From the NCBI GenBank assembly GCA_963738445.1, contig CAVTWS010000003.1:1-64000 (forward strand): a DNA stretch of 64,000 nucleotides. Reading direction: 5' to 3'. The notes under the pieces are model-generated. The model searched no databases, was not told the origin of the DNA, and was given only the letters and a program-made list of their open reading frames with translations. The translations under genes and the position numbers were made by a program. Within the stretch, counting starts at the first letter, position 1, and the number at the start of each line of letters is the position of its first letter. Shown here one piece after another: positions 46,341 through 55,680 of this stretch. The stretch is from CAVTWS01 sp963738445 (GTDB lineage: Bacteria > Actinomycetota > Acidimicrobiia > Acidimicrobiales > SHLQ01).

Positions 46341-47983
46341 CGGCGATCCTCCACCCGTCGGGAGGCGCCACGGGAACGACGCGGCTGGCTCGCCTGGCGC
46401 TCCATCGTGATCGCCGGCAGCTCCCGATCTGGGTGGCCTCGCTTGTCGGTATCAACCTGCTCACGGCGGCCAGCGTCACCTCGCTCTACCCAACCGGAGC
46501 CGATCGCATCGAGTTCGCCCGGAACTCGGCGACGAACGCTGTCGCGGTGGGATTCAACGGTCTCGTCTCAGGGACGAGCGAGGGCGCCGTGATCACCTCA
46601 CAGTCGCTGCTGGTGCTGCTCCTCGCCGTCGCCCTCATGAACACCTTCGCGGTGGTCCGCCACACCCGCCAGAACGAGGAGACGGGTCGGGCCGAGCTCG
46701 TCGGTGCGGCGGTGGTCGGCCGCCGGGCCCCGCTCAACGCCGCGCTGCTCGTGGCGCTCGTCGGCAACGTATCGGTCGGCGTCACGAACGGCCTGGCGAT
46801 GATGGCGATGGGCCTGCCCGTGTCCGGCTCGATCGCCACCGGAGCAGCCGTGGCCGGAACCGGCATCGCCTTCGCGGCTGCGGCCACGGTCGCGGCTCAG
46901 GTGGCAGGTACCGCTCGCGGCGCCAACGGGATCGCCGGGACGGTCGTCGGCCTGGCCTTCGCGCTGCGAACGCTCGGGGACATGGCCAGTCACGTCGACG
47001 AGTCGGGGGTGAGGGTCGTCAGCGGTTGGGCGTCGTGGCTGTCCCCCATCGGCTGGGGCCAGCAGATCCGGCCCTACGACCAGCACGAGTGGCGTGTCCT
47101 CGCCCTGCTCGGCACGTTCGCCGTGGCCGCCGCCGCCGTCGCCTACACGCTCACGGCCCGGCGGGACCTCGGGAGCGGCATGATCGCCCCTCGTCCCGGG
47201 CCGGCGCGCGGCCACCCGGTACTGCTGTCGCCGCTCGGCCTCGCCTGGCGGCTCCAGCGAGGGGTGATCATCGGTTGGGCGGTCGCGATGGTGGTCATCG
47301 GAGCCGTCTACGGCGCGGTGGCGAACGATGTCGACGACCTCTTCGCCGGGAGCGACTCCAGCACCGACATCTTCGAAGACCTCGGCGGCGGGTCCGGTGA
47401 ACTGGAGCAGGCCTACCTGGCCGCCTCGACCACCCTGTCGACCGCGATGATCGGCGCCACCGCCGTCCAGATGACGAATCGCCTTCGGAGCGAGGAGACC
47501 GCGGGGACGCTCGAGACCCTCCTGGCCACGCCGGTCAGCCGGTCACGCTGGATGACGGCTCATCTGATGGTGGCGGTCGGGGGCGCGGCGGCGATCGTCA
47601 CGCTCACGGGAGCGGTCATGGGCCTGGCGTACGGGATCTCGATCGGCGACACCTCACATCAGACGGCCCGCCTGGCCGGCGCCGCGCTGGCCCAGGGGCC
47701 GGGAATCCTCGTCCTGGCCGGATTCGGCGCCGCTCTCTTCGGTCTCGTACCTCGTCACGCCCACGCCGTCGCGTGGGGTTCGTACGCGGTCTGCCTGGTG
47801 CTCGGCCAGATCGGCGACCTGCTGAACCTGCCCCAGATCGTGCTCGACCTCTCGCCGTTCACCCACCTACCGGCGGCGCCCGCCCGGCCGATCACCGTGC
47901 TCCCGCTCGTCGTGCTCACTGCGATCGCCGCAGTGTCTGCGGCCGTCGGCGTCGCCTCGTTCCAGCGTCGAGATGTGAGCTGA
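46337..47983 (+). CDS. ABC-2-type exporter permease
   Basis: A 548-residue membrane protein with about 12 hydrophobic segments in two similar halves. The first half has VASLVGINLLTAASVTSLYP and VVRHTRQNEETGRAELVGAA; the second has RGVIIGWAVAMVVIGAVYGA and MTNRLRSEETAGTLETLLAT, so RQNEETGR and LRSEETAG are repeated cytosolic loops. This matches the large two-half permeases of actinobacterial polyketide/antibiotic exporters. It is coupled to the ATPase gene. The compound exported is unknown. Confidence 0.88.
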   Translation: MTAILHPSGGATGTTRLARLALHRDRRQLPIWVASLVGINLLTAASVTSLYPTGADRIEFARNSATNAVAVGFNGLVSGTSEGAVITSQSLLVLLLAVALMNTFAVVRHTRQNEETGRAELVGAAVVGRRAPLNAALLVALVGNVSVGVTNGLAMMAMGLPVSGSIATGAAVAGTGIAFAAAATVAAQVAGTARGANGIAGTVVGLAFALRTLGDMASHVDESGVRVVSGWASWLSPIGWGQQIRPYDQHEWRVLALLGTFAVAAAAVAYTLTARRDLGSGMIAPRPGPARGHPVLLSPLGLAWRLQRGVIIGWAVAMVVIGAVYGAVANDVDDLFAGSDSSTDIFEDLGGGSGELEQAYLAASTTLSTAMIGATAVQMTNRLRSEETAGTLETLLATPVSRSRWMTAHLMVAVGGAAAIVTLTGAVMGLAYGISIGDTSHQTARLAGAALAQGPGILVLAGFGAALFGLVPRHAHAVAWGSYAVCLVLGQIGDLLNLPQIVLDLSPFTHLPAAPARPITVLPLVVLTAIAAVSAAVGVASFQRRDVS

Positions 47984-48040
47984 GAGGCCGCGCCGAGTGG
48001 GCTCGGCTGCACGTGGTGACGATTGCCCTCATTCTCGGTT

Positions 48041-48084
48041 CTGGGTGGGTGGCGTACCCTGACAACGTGACGCCACCCACCCAG
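48041..48084. repeat. 15-bp hairpin between ABC permease and P450 operon
   Basis: CTGGGTGGGTGGCGT (48041-48055) pairs exactly with 48070-48084, with a 14-base loop. It lies 58 bp after the permease stop and about 30 bp before the P450 start, so it may end the first transcript or act in the P450 leader. Confidence 0.75.
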
Positions 48085-48116
48085 TTGCCCTCTTCTGATC
48101 GGTACCGTCGGGTCCG

Positions 48117-49319
48117 ATGAGCACCACCACCGCCCCCGAGCTGTACTGGGATCCGTTCGACACCGTGATCGACACCGATCCCTACCCGGTGTGGAAGCGG
48201 ATGCGCGACGAAGCACCCGTCTACCGCAACGAGCGCTTCGACTTCTACGCGCTCAGCCGCTTCGCCGACGTCGAGGCCGGTCACAAGGACCCGGCGACGT
48301 TCCTCTCCGGCCGGGGCACCGTCCTCGAGCTGATGAGCGGCGCCGACATGTCCCACACCGGTCAGATGATCTTCATGGACCCGCCCGACCACACCACACT
48401 TCGCTCCCTCGTGTCGCGTGCGTTCACACCGCGCCGCACCAGCGGCCTGGAAGGCCGCATCCGCGAGCTGTGCGCCGAGTTGCTCGACCCGCACGTCGGC
48501 TCGGACGGCTTCGACTACTTCAAGGACTTCGCCGCCCACCTGCCGTCGCGGGTCATCTCGGCGCTGCTCGGCGTTCCCGACGACGAGCGCGAGGAACAGC
48601 GGCAGAACATCGACGGCATCTTCCACATCGAACCCGATGTCGGCATGATCAACGAGCACTCGTTCATGGCCCAGATCCGGCTCCACGAGTACCTGTCCGG
48701 CCTGGCCGCCCGACGCCGGGCGAACCCCCAGGACGACCTCGTCAGCGACCTGTGCCGAGCCGAGATCACCCAGGACGGACAGACCCGTCAGCTCACCCAG
48801 GACGAGGTCGTGGGGTTCAGCACCCTCCTGTTCAGCGCCGGGACCGAGACCGTCGGCCGCCTCCTCGGCAACGCCGCCGTCGTGCTGGCCGCCCACCCCG
48901 ATCAGCGCCGCATCCTGGTCGAGGACCTCGGCGTCGTCCCGAACGCCGTCGAGGAGCTGCTCCGGTTCGAGCCCCCATCGCCCGTGCAGGGCCGCTGGAC
49001 GACACGCGAGGTCGAGCTGCACGGAACGTCGATCCCGGCGGACTCCAAGGTGCTGCTGCTCACTGGTGCTGCCTCCCGTGACGAGCGCACCTTCCCGGAC
49101 CCCGACCGCTTCGACGTGCTGCGCACCATCAACCACCACGTGTCGTTCGGCTACGGGATCCACTTCTGTGTCGGCGCCGCCCTGGCCCGGCTCGAAGGCC
49201 GGATCGCCCTGGAGGAGACGCTGACGAGGTTCCCCACGTGGGAGGTCGACCCCGAACGCGTCGTCCGCCAGCACACCAGCACCGTCCGCGGGTACTCGGG
49301 CGTCGGAATCCTCCTCTGA
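48117..49319 (+). CDS. cytochrome P450
   Basis: A complete 400-residue bacterial P450: MIFMDPPDHTTLRSLVSRAF, the I-helix LLFSAGTETVGRLLGNAAV, ExxR in AVEELLRFEPPSPVQGRW, and the heme loop VSFGYGIHFCVGAALARLEG with the Cys ligand. It needs ferredoxin and reductase partners that are not encoded here. The acyl-CoA ligase gene begins one base after its stop, so the hydroxylated or oxidised product is probably an acid to be CoA-activated. ATG 48117 gives a normal N-terminus. The substrate (fatty acid, terpene or steroid) is unresolved. Confidence 0.95.
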   Translation: MSTTTAPELYWDPFDTVIDTDPYPVWKRMRDEAPVYRNERFDFYALSRFADVEAGHKDPATFLSGRGTVLELMSGADMSHTGQMIFMDPPDHTTLRSLVSRAFTPRRTSGLEGRIRELCAELLDPHVGSDGFDYFKDFAAHLPSRVISALLGVPDDEREEQRQNIDGIFHIEPDVGMINEHSFMAQIRLHEYLSGLAARRRANPQDDLVSDLCRAEITQDGQTRQLTQDEVVGFSTLLFSAGTETVGRLLGNAAVVLAAHPDQRRILVEDLGVVPNAVEELLRFEPPSPVQGRWTTREVELHGTSIPADSKVLLLTGAASRDERTFPDPDRFDVLRTINHHVSFGYGIHFCVGAALARLEGRIALEETLTRFPTWEVDPERVVRQHTSTVRGYSGVGILL

Positions 49320-49320
49320 C

Positions 49321-50886
49321 ATGTACCTGGGCGACCACGCTCGGCTGACCCCGGACCGCACCGCGGTCACGATGTGGCCGTCACGCACCTCTGTCACGTT
49401 CGGCGACATGTACGAGCGGTCCACGAAGCTCGGCAACGTGTTCCGAGCCGCCGGGCTGGCCCCCGGCGACCACGTCGCCGTCTTCGCCTACAACCACGTG
49501 CGGTACTACGAGGTGGCGTGGGCCGCCCTCAACGCCGGCCTGTACCTCACCCCCGTCAACGCCCACTCCACCCGCGACGAAGCGGTGTACATGATCGCCG
49601 ACTGCGGGGCCGAGGTCCTCGTCATCGCCGACTCGACAGCCGCCGTGGCCGAGGACATCGTTGCCGATACTCCCGGCGTGCGGCTGCGGCTCACCATGGA
49701 CGCCGGTCGGGGCAGCTACCAGGCCATCGACGAGGTCGCGGCGGACATGCCCGCCGAGCCCACCGCACCCGAACGACGGGGCATGTACATGTTCTACAGC
49801 TCGGGCACCACCGGCCGCCCCAAGGGCATCAAGCCGCCGCTTCCCGACGCGCCCGCCAGCGTCGGTGACGCCGCGCTCGAGCAGGGGGCTCGAAGCCAGT
49901 TCCAGCTCGACGAATCCGGCGTGTACCTCTCGCCGGCCCCGCTCCACCACGCCGCGCCCCTGCGGACCTCCGTCGTCGCCCTCGGCCTCGGCGCCCATGT
50001 CGTGTGCATGGAACGGTTCGACCCCGAACAGGCGCTGGCGGCGATCGAGGCCGAGCGGGTCACGTGCTCGCAATGGGTGCCGACAATGTTCGTCCGGCTG
50101 CTCAAGCTCGACCCCGACGTACGCCGCCGCTACGACGTGTCGAGCATGCGTCGGGTCGTGCACGCCGCCGCGCCCTGCCCCATCTGGGTCAAGGAGCAGA
50201 TGATCGACTGGTGGGGCCCGATCATCTCGGAGTACTACGCCGGCAGCGAGAACATCGGGAACACCTCCATCGAGAGCGAGGAGTGGCTCGCCCACAGAGG
50301 GTCGGTCGGCCGATCCGTGTACGGCGTCATCCACATCTGCGACGACACCGGGGCCGAGCTTCCCGCCGGGACCGACGGCCTCATCTACTTCGACGCCCCG
50401 CTCACCAGCTTCGAGTACCACGGTGACCCTGCCAAGACCGCCGGCATGTACCACCCGACCCAACCGTGGCGCACCCTCGGCGACATCGGCCACCTCGACG
50501 ACGAGGGCTACCTCTACCTCTCCGACCGGGCCACGTTCATGATCATCTCCGGCGGCGCCAACGTGTACCCGCAGGAGATCGAGTCGGTGCTGCTGGCCCA
50601 TCCCGGCGTGGTCGACGCCGCCGTCTTCGGCATCCCCCACGCCGACCTCGGCGAGGTCCCGCTCGCCGTCGTGCAGCCGGCCGACGCGACGATCGTCGAC
50701 GACCCGGCGGCCGCCGAAGCGCTGTCGGACCAGCTCCGGTCGTTGTGCACCGAGAAACTGGCGCGCTACAAGGTCCCGACCCGGTTCGAGTACCGGACGA
50801 TCCTCCCCCGCGGCGAGGACGGCAAGCTCCGCAAGAAGCCGCTGCGCGACACCTACTGGGGCGAGGGCTCCAAGATCATCGGCTGA
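49321..50886 (+). CDS. AMP-forming acyl-CoA synthetase
   Basis: A 521-residue ANL-superfamily ligase: FYSSGTTGRPKGIKPPLP, ISEYYAGSENIGNTSIES, WRTLGDIGHLDDEGYLYLSD, FMIISGGANVYPQEIESVLL, and the C-terminal Lys in EDGKLRKKPLRD. It activates a carboxylic acid to its CoA ester. The second codon-context (TGA-C-ATG) places it directly after the P450 stop. A DapB-like dehydrogenase follows 45 bp on. The A8 region resembles steroid/fatty acid ligases of actinobacteria, but the acid cannot be named. Confidence 0.93.
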   Translation: MYLGDHARLTPDRTAVTMWPSRTSVTFGDMYERSTKLGNVFRAAGLAPGDHVAVFAYNHVRYYEVAWAALNAGLYLTPVNAHSTRDEAVYMIADCGAEVLVIADSTAAVAEDIVADTPGVRLRLTMDAGRGSYQAIDEVAADMPAEPTAPERRGMYMFYSSGTTGRPKGIKPPLPDAPASVGDAALEQGARSQFQLDESGVYLSPAPLHHAAPLRTSVVALGLGAHVVCMERFDPEQALAAIEAERVTCSQWVPTMFVRLLKLDPDVRRRYDVSSMRRVVHAAAPCPIWVKEQMIDWWGPIISEYYAGSENIGNTSIESEEWLAHRGSVGRSVYGVIHICDDTGAELPAGTDGLIYFDAPLTSFEYHGDPAKTAGMYHPTQPWRTLGDIGHLDDEGYLYLSDRATFMIISGGANVYPQEIESVLLAHPGVVDAAVFGIPHADLGEVPLAVVQPADATIVDDPAAAEALSDQLRSLCTEKLARYKVPTRFEYRTILPRGEDGKLRKKPLRDTYWGEGSKIIG

Positions 50887-50931
50887 CTGCGTCTACGATC
50901 GCCCGGTCGTCGAGGTCGCCAGGAGGCCATC

Positions 50932-52002
50932 ATGAGCACGTCCGCGTCCCAAACCCGGGTGCGGGTCCTGCAGTGGACCACGGGCAACGTCGGTCAGCGG
51001 TCGGTCGTGGCCATCATGGCCAATCCGGACCTCGAACTGGTCGGGTGCTACGCGTGGGGCCCCGACAAGGTCGGCCGCGATGTCGGTGAGCTGTGCGGCA
51101 TCGACCCGATCGGCGTCACGGCGACGAACGATGTCGAGGACCTCCTGGCCCTGAAGCCGGACTGTGTCGTGTACAACCCGAAATGGCCCGACGTAAGCGA
51201 GATGGTGCGCATCCTCGAAGCCGGCGTGAACATCGTGTCCACCTCGGCCTTCATCACCGGACACGCCCTCGGCGCCGATCGCCAACGGATCATCGACGCC
51301 TGCGAACGCGGCCAGAGCTCCATGTTCGGAACCGGCATGAACCCCGGCTTCGCCAACCTCCTGGCCCTCGTCTCCGCCGGCATCTGCGACCGCATCGATT
51401 CCATCTCGGTCCTGGAATCGGTCGACTCCACCGGCTACGACTCCCCCGAGACCGAACTGAAGGTCGGGTTCGCCCGCCCGCTCGACGATCCCGCGCTGCT
51501 GGCGATGACCCGAGACGGCACCGCCGTCTTCGGGGACGCCGTCTACATGATGGCCGACGCCCTCGGCGTCGAGCTCGACGACGTGCGGTGCGACGCCGAG
51601 TACGCCCAGACGACCGAGGATCTCGACCTCGGCTCGTGGATCATCCCCGCCGGTTGCGTCGCCGGCGTCGCGGCGTCGTGGAAGGGCATCGTCGACGGCC
51701 GCACCGTGATCGACCTGAAGGTCCGGTGGCGCAAGGGCCAGACCCTCGATCCGGACTGGACGATCGACCACGGCTACATCGTGGAGATCCAGGGCCTGCC
51801 CTGCGTCCGCACCAAGCTCGAGGTCTTCCCCCCGAAGGACTTCGTGGCGCACTCGTTCAAGGACTTCATGGTGCTGGGCATGGTGATGACGGGCCTGCCC
51901 GCGATCAACGCCATCCCCCAGGTCGTCGCCGCCGCCCCGGGCATCGTCACCTACAACGATCTCCCGCTCACCGTCCCCCGCGGCTGGGTCCCGACCGCCT
52001 GA
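50932..52002 (+). CDS. DapB-like NAD(P)H-dependent dehydrogenase
   Basis: A 356-residue protein with a Rossmann domain and a DapB-like second domain: VLQWTTGNVGQRSVVAIMAN (cofactor loop), LKPDCVVYNPKWPDVSEMVR, GVNIVSTSAFITGHALGADR and FGTGMNPGFANLLALVSAG. These proteins are widely named dihydrodipicolinate-reductase-like or NAD(P)H-dependent amine dehydrogenase-like; many sit in lipid or steroid catabolic clusters of actinobacteria and rarely act in lysine synthesis. It is the last gene of a P450/ligase/dehydrogenase operon. The reaction is not known. Confidence 0.87.
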   Translation: MSTSASQTRVRVLQWTTGNVGQRSVVAIMANPDLELVGCYAWGPDKVGRDVGELCGIDPIGVTATNDVEDLLALKPDCVVYNPKWPDVSEMVRILEAGVNIVSTSAFITGHALGADRQRIIDACERGQSSMFGTGMNPGFANLLALVSAGICDRIDSISVLESVDSTGYDSPETELKVGFARPLDDPALLAMTRDGTAVFGDAVYMMADALGVELDDVRCDAEYAQTTEDLDLGSWIIPAGCVAGVAASWKGIVDGRTVIDLKVRWRKGQTLDPDWTIDHGYIVEIQGLPCVRTKLEVFPPKDFVAHSFKDFMVLGMVMTGLPAINAIPQVVAAAPGIVTYNDLPLTVPRGWVPTA

Positions 52003-52045
52003 CACCCGGGTCCCAGGCCCCGGACCCCCAGCCCCGGCCAACCCT

Positions 52046-52096
52046 CGAACTGCGCGCGCCAGCCGACACCACACGTCGGCCCGCGCACGCAGTTCG
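52046..52096. terminator. 22-bp imperfect palindrome between convergent genes
   Basis: 52046-52067 and 52075-52096 pair over 22 bases with three mismatches (outer arms CGAACTGCG/CGCAGTTCG) and a 7-base loop. It lies between the DapB-like stop (52002) and the end of the convergent Rieske fusion (52142), so it likely terminates both. Confidence 0.82.
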
Positions 52097-52141
52097 GGGA
52101 TATGGGGGGACGGGGTTCTTGGGGACGCGGGGTGAGCGGGG

Positions 52142-53818
52142 TCAGTCGCGGATGGTTCGGCCGCTCAGGAAGTCGATCGAGCGGGTGACGGCGGACGCCA
52201 CGAACCGTTCCAGCTTGGGGGAGGCGAGGAAGTGCGCCGCCGCGTCCAGCGGGACGGACGATCCCAGGCGCACGGCCTCCTCCGTCGCCGCCACACTGGT
52301 CTTGACCGCGTGGGCCTGGACGATGAAGGCACCCGTTCCGTCGAGCAGCGACTCGTGCTGCAGCGAACGGCCGTAGTCGGCCAGGTCCGCGGAACGAGGG
52401 GTGATCTCGGCTCGCCGACCGACCTCGGTGTGCCACTCGTGCCGCCCCGTCCAGTGGGCGAGAAAGGCCGTCCACATGACCAGGCGAACGAGGTCCGGTG
52501 TCGGTTCGGAACGGTCGACGAACCAGCGGGCGGCGTTGGCGTAGGTGAGGCCGTGGGTGATGTCGAGCCAGCCGAAATCGTCGTGGAAGTCCCGCTCGCC
52601 GGCCGGGTCGTAGCGGAGGAGCCGTTCACTGACCGCCGTCACGACGGTGTCGAGCACGCGGTGAAGACCGGCGCCCGCCGTGAGGGCGGTGCCCACGGCG
52701 AGCGCCGCGGCGGTGCGGTCGGGGCCGAGCAGGGCTCGGAGCAGCTGACCGTCGTCGACCCAGGCGGCGTCCGGCTCCTTCGCCGTGTCGGCCAATTCCG
52801 CGAGCCGGAGCTGATCGAGCCCCCGCCGGAACAGGGTGGCGTAGGGCAGGGTGTCCTCCCGGGTGGCGTAGACGATTGTGGGGACGAGGTGCGGCAGCAC
52901 GGTGTCGGCCCGGTCCCAGCCGATGCGCTCCAGCAGCTGGAAGGCTTTTTGGGCGTAGATCGCACCGTGCCCGTACGACAGGAGGTGGTCGCTGACGGCA
53001 TCTCCGAACCACGGACGAACATCGTCGGGACCGTGGCCGGCGTCGAGCGCGGCCCGCAGCAGCGATTGGGCCGGTCCCACCTGCTCGGCCTCGACGAGGC
53101 GCCGGAATTCGGCCCGGGGGTCGGCGGGCAGCTGTGTCACGGGATCGGGCAGCGGCTGCGCCGGCCGATCGCGTTCGGACTCCGCCACTCCGGCCAGGGC
53201 CTGGACGATCGGCAGCGCCCGATCGTCGCCGTCGTACCGATCGACCATACCCAGGCAGTCGGTGAGCGACGCGATGGAGTGACCCCACCCGAACTCGGCC
53301 CGGGGCGCGCCGTGGGCCACGGCTTCCCAGATCAGCTCGCCCGGGTTCGTGTCGGCGCGTAGCAGGCGAACGACGTCACGCGACACCTGTCCGACGTAGT
53401 CCTTCTCGATCCCACGACGGAGGCTGGCCAGCAGGCGGGGGCGGACCTGGGCCGGATCGGAGGTCCGGCGACGGATGGTCACCGCCCCCTCCTCGCTCAC
53501 CTCCACCTCGTGGACCGGGACATCTTCCTCGCCGAGCAGGCACCGCCCGTCCGTGACCCGGAACTTCCAGTTGTGCCACGCACAGGTGATGACGTCGCCG
53601 TCGAGTTGGCCGGTCGTGAGTCCGTAGCCCTCGTGCGGGCAGGCCTGGTCGAGCGCGTGGACTCCGCCCGAGGCGGTGCGGACGAGACACATCCGGTGCC
53701 CGTCGACGCGCACCAGCTTCATGGACGACGGCGCCAGATCGTCGATGTGCGCCACGGCGGTCCGGGCCTCATCCGACGGCTGGGCGTCAACTGAGGTGGT
53801 CGAGGTGTTGGTGCTCAT
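52142..53818 (-). CDS. Rieske [2Fe-2S] domain fused to a large helical domain
   Basis: A 558-residue protein. Residues about 20-115 form a Rieske ferredoxin domain with ligands C60/H62 in ACPHEGYG and C79/H82 in CAWHNWKF. The remaining about 430 residues are helical and I do not recognise them. They contain His-rich segments: HGAPRAEFGWGHSIASLTDC, LLSYGHGAIYAQKAFQLLER, WLDITHGLTYANAARWFVD and AHWTGRHEWHTEVGRRAEIT. The two HGxxYA-type segments look like an internal repeat, and may bind metal or heme. It is not a standard ring-hydroxylating oxygenase. It is divergent from soxR with only 25 bp between starts, so SoxR probably controls it. ATG 53818 is chosen over upstream codons inside soxR. Confidence 0.8.
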   Translation of the reverse strand: MSTNTSTTSVDAQPSDEARTAVAHIDDLAPSSMKLVRVDGHRMCLVRTASGGVHALDQACPHEGYGLTTGQLDGDVITCAWHNWKFRVTDGRCLLGEEDVPVHEVEVSEEGAVTIRRRTSDPAQVRPRLLASLRRGIEKDYVGQVSRDVVRLLRADTNPGELIWEAVAHGAPRAEFGWGHSIASLTDCLGMVDRYDGDDRALPIVQALAGVAESERDRPAQPLPDPVTQLPADPRAEFRRLVEAEQVGPAQSLLRAALDAGHGPDDVRPWFGDAVSDHLLSYGHGAIYAQKAFQLLERIGWDRADTVLPHLVPTIVYATREDTLPYATLFRRGLDQLRLAELADTAKEPDAAWVDDGQLLRALLGPDRTAAALAVGTALTAGAGLHRVLDTVVTAVSERLLRYDPAGERDFHDDFGWLDITHGLTYANAARWFVDRSEPTPDLVRLVMWTAFLAHWTGRHEWHTEVGRRAEITPRSADLADYGRSLQHESLLDGTGAFIVQAHAVKTSVAATEEAVRLGSSVPLDAAAHFLASPKLERFVASAVTRSIDFLSGRTIRD

Positions 53819-53835
53819 GAGGGTGGACCGTAAGA

Positions 53836-53853
53836 CTTCAACCATGGTTGAGG
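53836..53853. promoter_or_regulatory. SoxR-box-like palindrome over the soxR start codon
   Basis: CTTCAACCATGGTTGAGG is an 18-bp near-perfect palindrome. The half-sites match the known SoxR box pattern CCTCAA...TTGAGG with one difference. The soxR ATG (53844) is at its centre, and the divergent Rieske gene starts 18 bp away. Confidence 0.75.
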
Positions 53854-54311
53854 TCAAGCGTTTCTCCATCGGCGACATCTCGGAGCGAACCGGGGTCGCT
53901 ACCTCGACGTTGAGGTTCTACGAGGACCACGGGCTGATCACGTCGGAACGCAGCCCGTCCGGCCATCGGCGGTACCACGCCGACGTCTTGCGCCGGGTCA
54001 GCTTCATCCGGACCGCGCAGCGGGTCGGGCTGTCCCTGCGCGAGATCAGCGAAGCCCTGGCCTCCCTACCGGACCGGCGCACACCGACCGCCCGGGACTG
54101 GTCGCGCCTGGCCCGGGTGTGGCGACCACGGCTCGACGAACAGCTGGCACTGCTCACCCGCATGCGCGACCAGCTCGACGAGTGCATCGGCTGCGGCTGC
54201 CTGTCGTTGACGTCGTGCGGCCTGTGGAACCCCGACGATGCCGCGTCGACGCTCGGTGTCGGCCCCCGGTACCTGTTGAGCGACGAGCGCCCGCCCGACG
54301 TCGGCCCGTAG
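53844..54311 (+). CDS. soxR: SoxR, MerR-family [2Fe-2S] redox sensor
   Basis: A 155-residue MerR-family regulator. The HTH is FSIGDISERTGVATSTLRFY (residues about 7-26) with the wing RRYHADVLRRV. A dimerisation helix leads to CIGCGCLSLTSC, with Cys 114, 117, 119 and 125 in exactly the SoxR spacing (C-x2-C-x-C-x5-C), so it carries a redox-active [2Fe-2S] cluster. Oxidation by redox-cycling compounds activates it. In actinobacteria SoxR responds to natural redox metabolites rather than superoxide in general. Its ATG lies within the palindromic operator, so the mRNA may be leaderless or the operator may give autorepression. It is divergent from the Rieske fusion. Confidence 0.93.
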   Translation: MVEVKRFSIGDISERTGVATSTLRFYEDHGLITSERSPSGHRRYHADVLRRVSFIRTAQRVGLSLREISEALASLPDRRTPTARDWSRLARVWRPRLDEQLALLTRMRDQLDECIGCGCLSLTSCGLWNPDDAASTLGVGPRYLLSDERPPDVGP

Positions 54312-54380
54312 AGGACCGGACACCCGCCGGCCCGCGCCGCCGACATCACCCACCACGGCGACGGGCGGGCCGACCTCGAC

Positions 54381-55556
54381 TCAACGCGGTGAGGCCTCCA
54401 GCAGCCGGTGCACCCAGGTGTGAAGGTTCTGGTTGCCCATCTCGTTGCGGCCGAACCGGAAGACGTCACCGGCTTCGGCCAGCGCGTGCATCCGCCGGCC
54501 GATCCCCATCACCGTGACGAAGTCCTCCTCGTAGGTGACGTCGGCGTATCGCTGCCGCTTCGCCTCGGCCTCGGCCCGCGCCGTATCGGTGGAGAGCGGC
54601 TCCCGGAAGTACTGGTACTGGATCACCGTGCACTCCCCCACCCCCGGCCCCGGGAACAACCGGCTCACCATCAAACCGGTGTCGGCCTGCCCGGAGATGG
54701 AGATGTTCGGGAACACGTAGTGCACGAGGCTGAACGCGGCGTACATGTCCCACTCCTCGACCGGGAGATGGCGCTGCTCCACGATCGGCTTGTTGGCGAA
54801 CCCGATCCGCACGTGCGGTCCGTAGAGGTCGTAGGTGTTGCGATTGGTGATCGACTTCGCCCCGATCGTGCTCCGGTGCAGGTAGCCGAGGTGGTAGCCG
54901 TCGAGGTACCCGTCGGCGGTGGCCTTCCAGTTGCCGCTCGGCAGCTTCGTCTCGATGTCGTGGCGGTGGAGCTGGTCGAGCTTCAACATGGCGAGCGCTG
55001 ACGCCATGTCGCCGAGCCACTCGTCGATGTCGAGCTCGGCACCCAACGTGAGCACGGCGAACACCGCTCCCGATCGCTCGGCCGTCGGGAACTCGTGCAG
55101 CCGATCGACCTCGAGTCCCTCGAACGCCTCACGCCCGGGAATCCCGACCAGCTGGCCCGAGCCGTCGTACACCCAGTTGTGGTAAGGGCACGTCAGTCGA
55201 CGGGCGTGACCGAAGCACTCGGCGGTCACCGCCGCCCCCCGATGGCGGCACGCGTTGAGGAACGTGCGGGCGACGCCGTCGTCGCCGCGCATGACCACGA
55301 TCGGCCGGCCGGCGATGTCGATCGTCGTGAAATCTCCGGCGGCCGGGATGTCGCACGACAGCGCCACCATCAGCGGGTGGCGCCGGAAGATCACCTCGAC
55401 CTCCCGCTCGAATCGCGCCGGATCGCAGTACTGCGCCACCGGGACGCGCACGAGGTCGTCGGCGTGGTCACCCCGTTCGGCGTCGACGTTGGCGAGGACT
55501 CGCCTGCCGAGCTCGGTCAACGGCGTTGCTGCCACGTCTGGGCCTCCGATCGTCAC
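54381..55556 (-). CDS. Rieske non-heme iron oxygenase, alpha subunit
   Basis: A 391-residue ring-hydroxylating-type oxygenase. Rieske ligands are C103/H105 (NACRHRGAAVT) and C123/H126 (CPYHNWVYD). The mononuclear iron site has NWKATADGYLDGYHLGYLH with H222 and H227, and a C-terminal acidic residue presumably supplies the third ligand. It would use an external ferredoxin/reductase to hydroxylate an aromatic or sterol-like ring or do a demethylation. No beta subunit is next to it, so it is probably a homotrimer of the Kst/oxygenase type. It is divergent from the SDR/ThuA/acetoin-dehydrogenase-like operon, 124 bp away. The substrate is unknown. Confidence 0.92.
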   Translation of the reverse strand: MTIGGPDVAATPLTELGRRVLANVDAERGDHADDLVRVPVAQYCDPARFEREVEVIFRRHPLMVALSCDIPAAGDFTTIDIAGRPIVVMRGDDGVARTFLNACRHRGAAVTAECFGHARRLTCPYHNWVYDGSGQLVGIPGREAFEGLEVDRLHEFPTAERSGAVFAVLTLGAELDIDEWLGDMASALAMLKLDQLHRHDIETKLPSGNWKATADGYLDGYHLGYLHRSTIGAKSITNRNTYDLYGPHVRIGFANKPIVEQRHLPVEEWDMYAAFSLVHYVFPNISISGQADTGLMVSRLFPGPGVGECTVIQYQYFREPLSTDTARAEAEAKRQRYADVTYEEDFVTVMGIGRRMHALAEAGDVFRFGRNEMGNQNLHTWVHRLLEASPR

Positions 55557-55680
55557 GGGTCCACACCTTGCGCCTGTTCGTCAGTCCATCCACGAGGATG
55601 CTCAAGGCTTTCTGGAGTGCAACACTAGTAACTTCACGCCGTAGCGCCAGGGGGACCCGGCGCGAACAGGAGAAATCACC

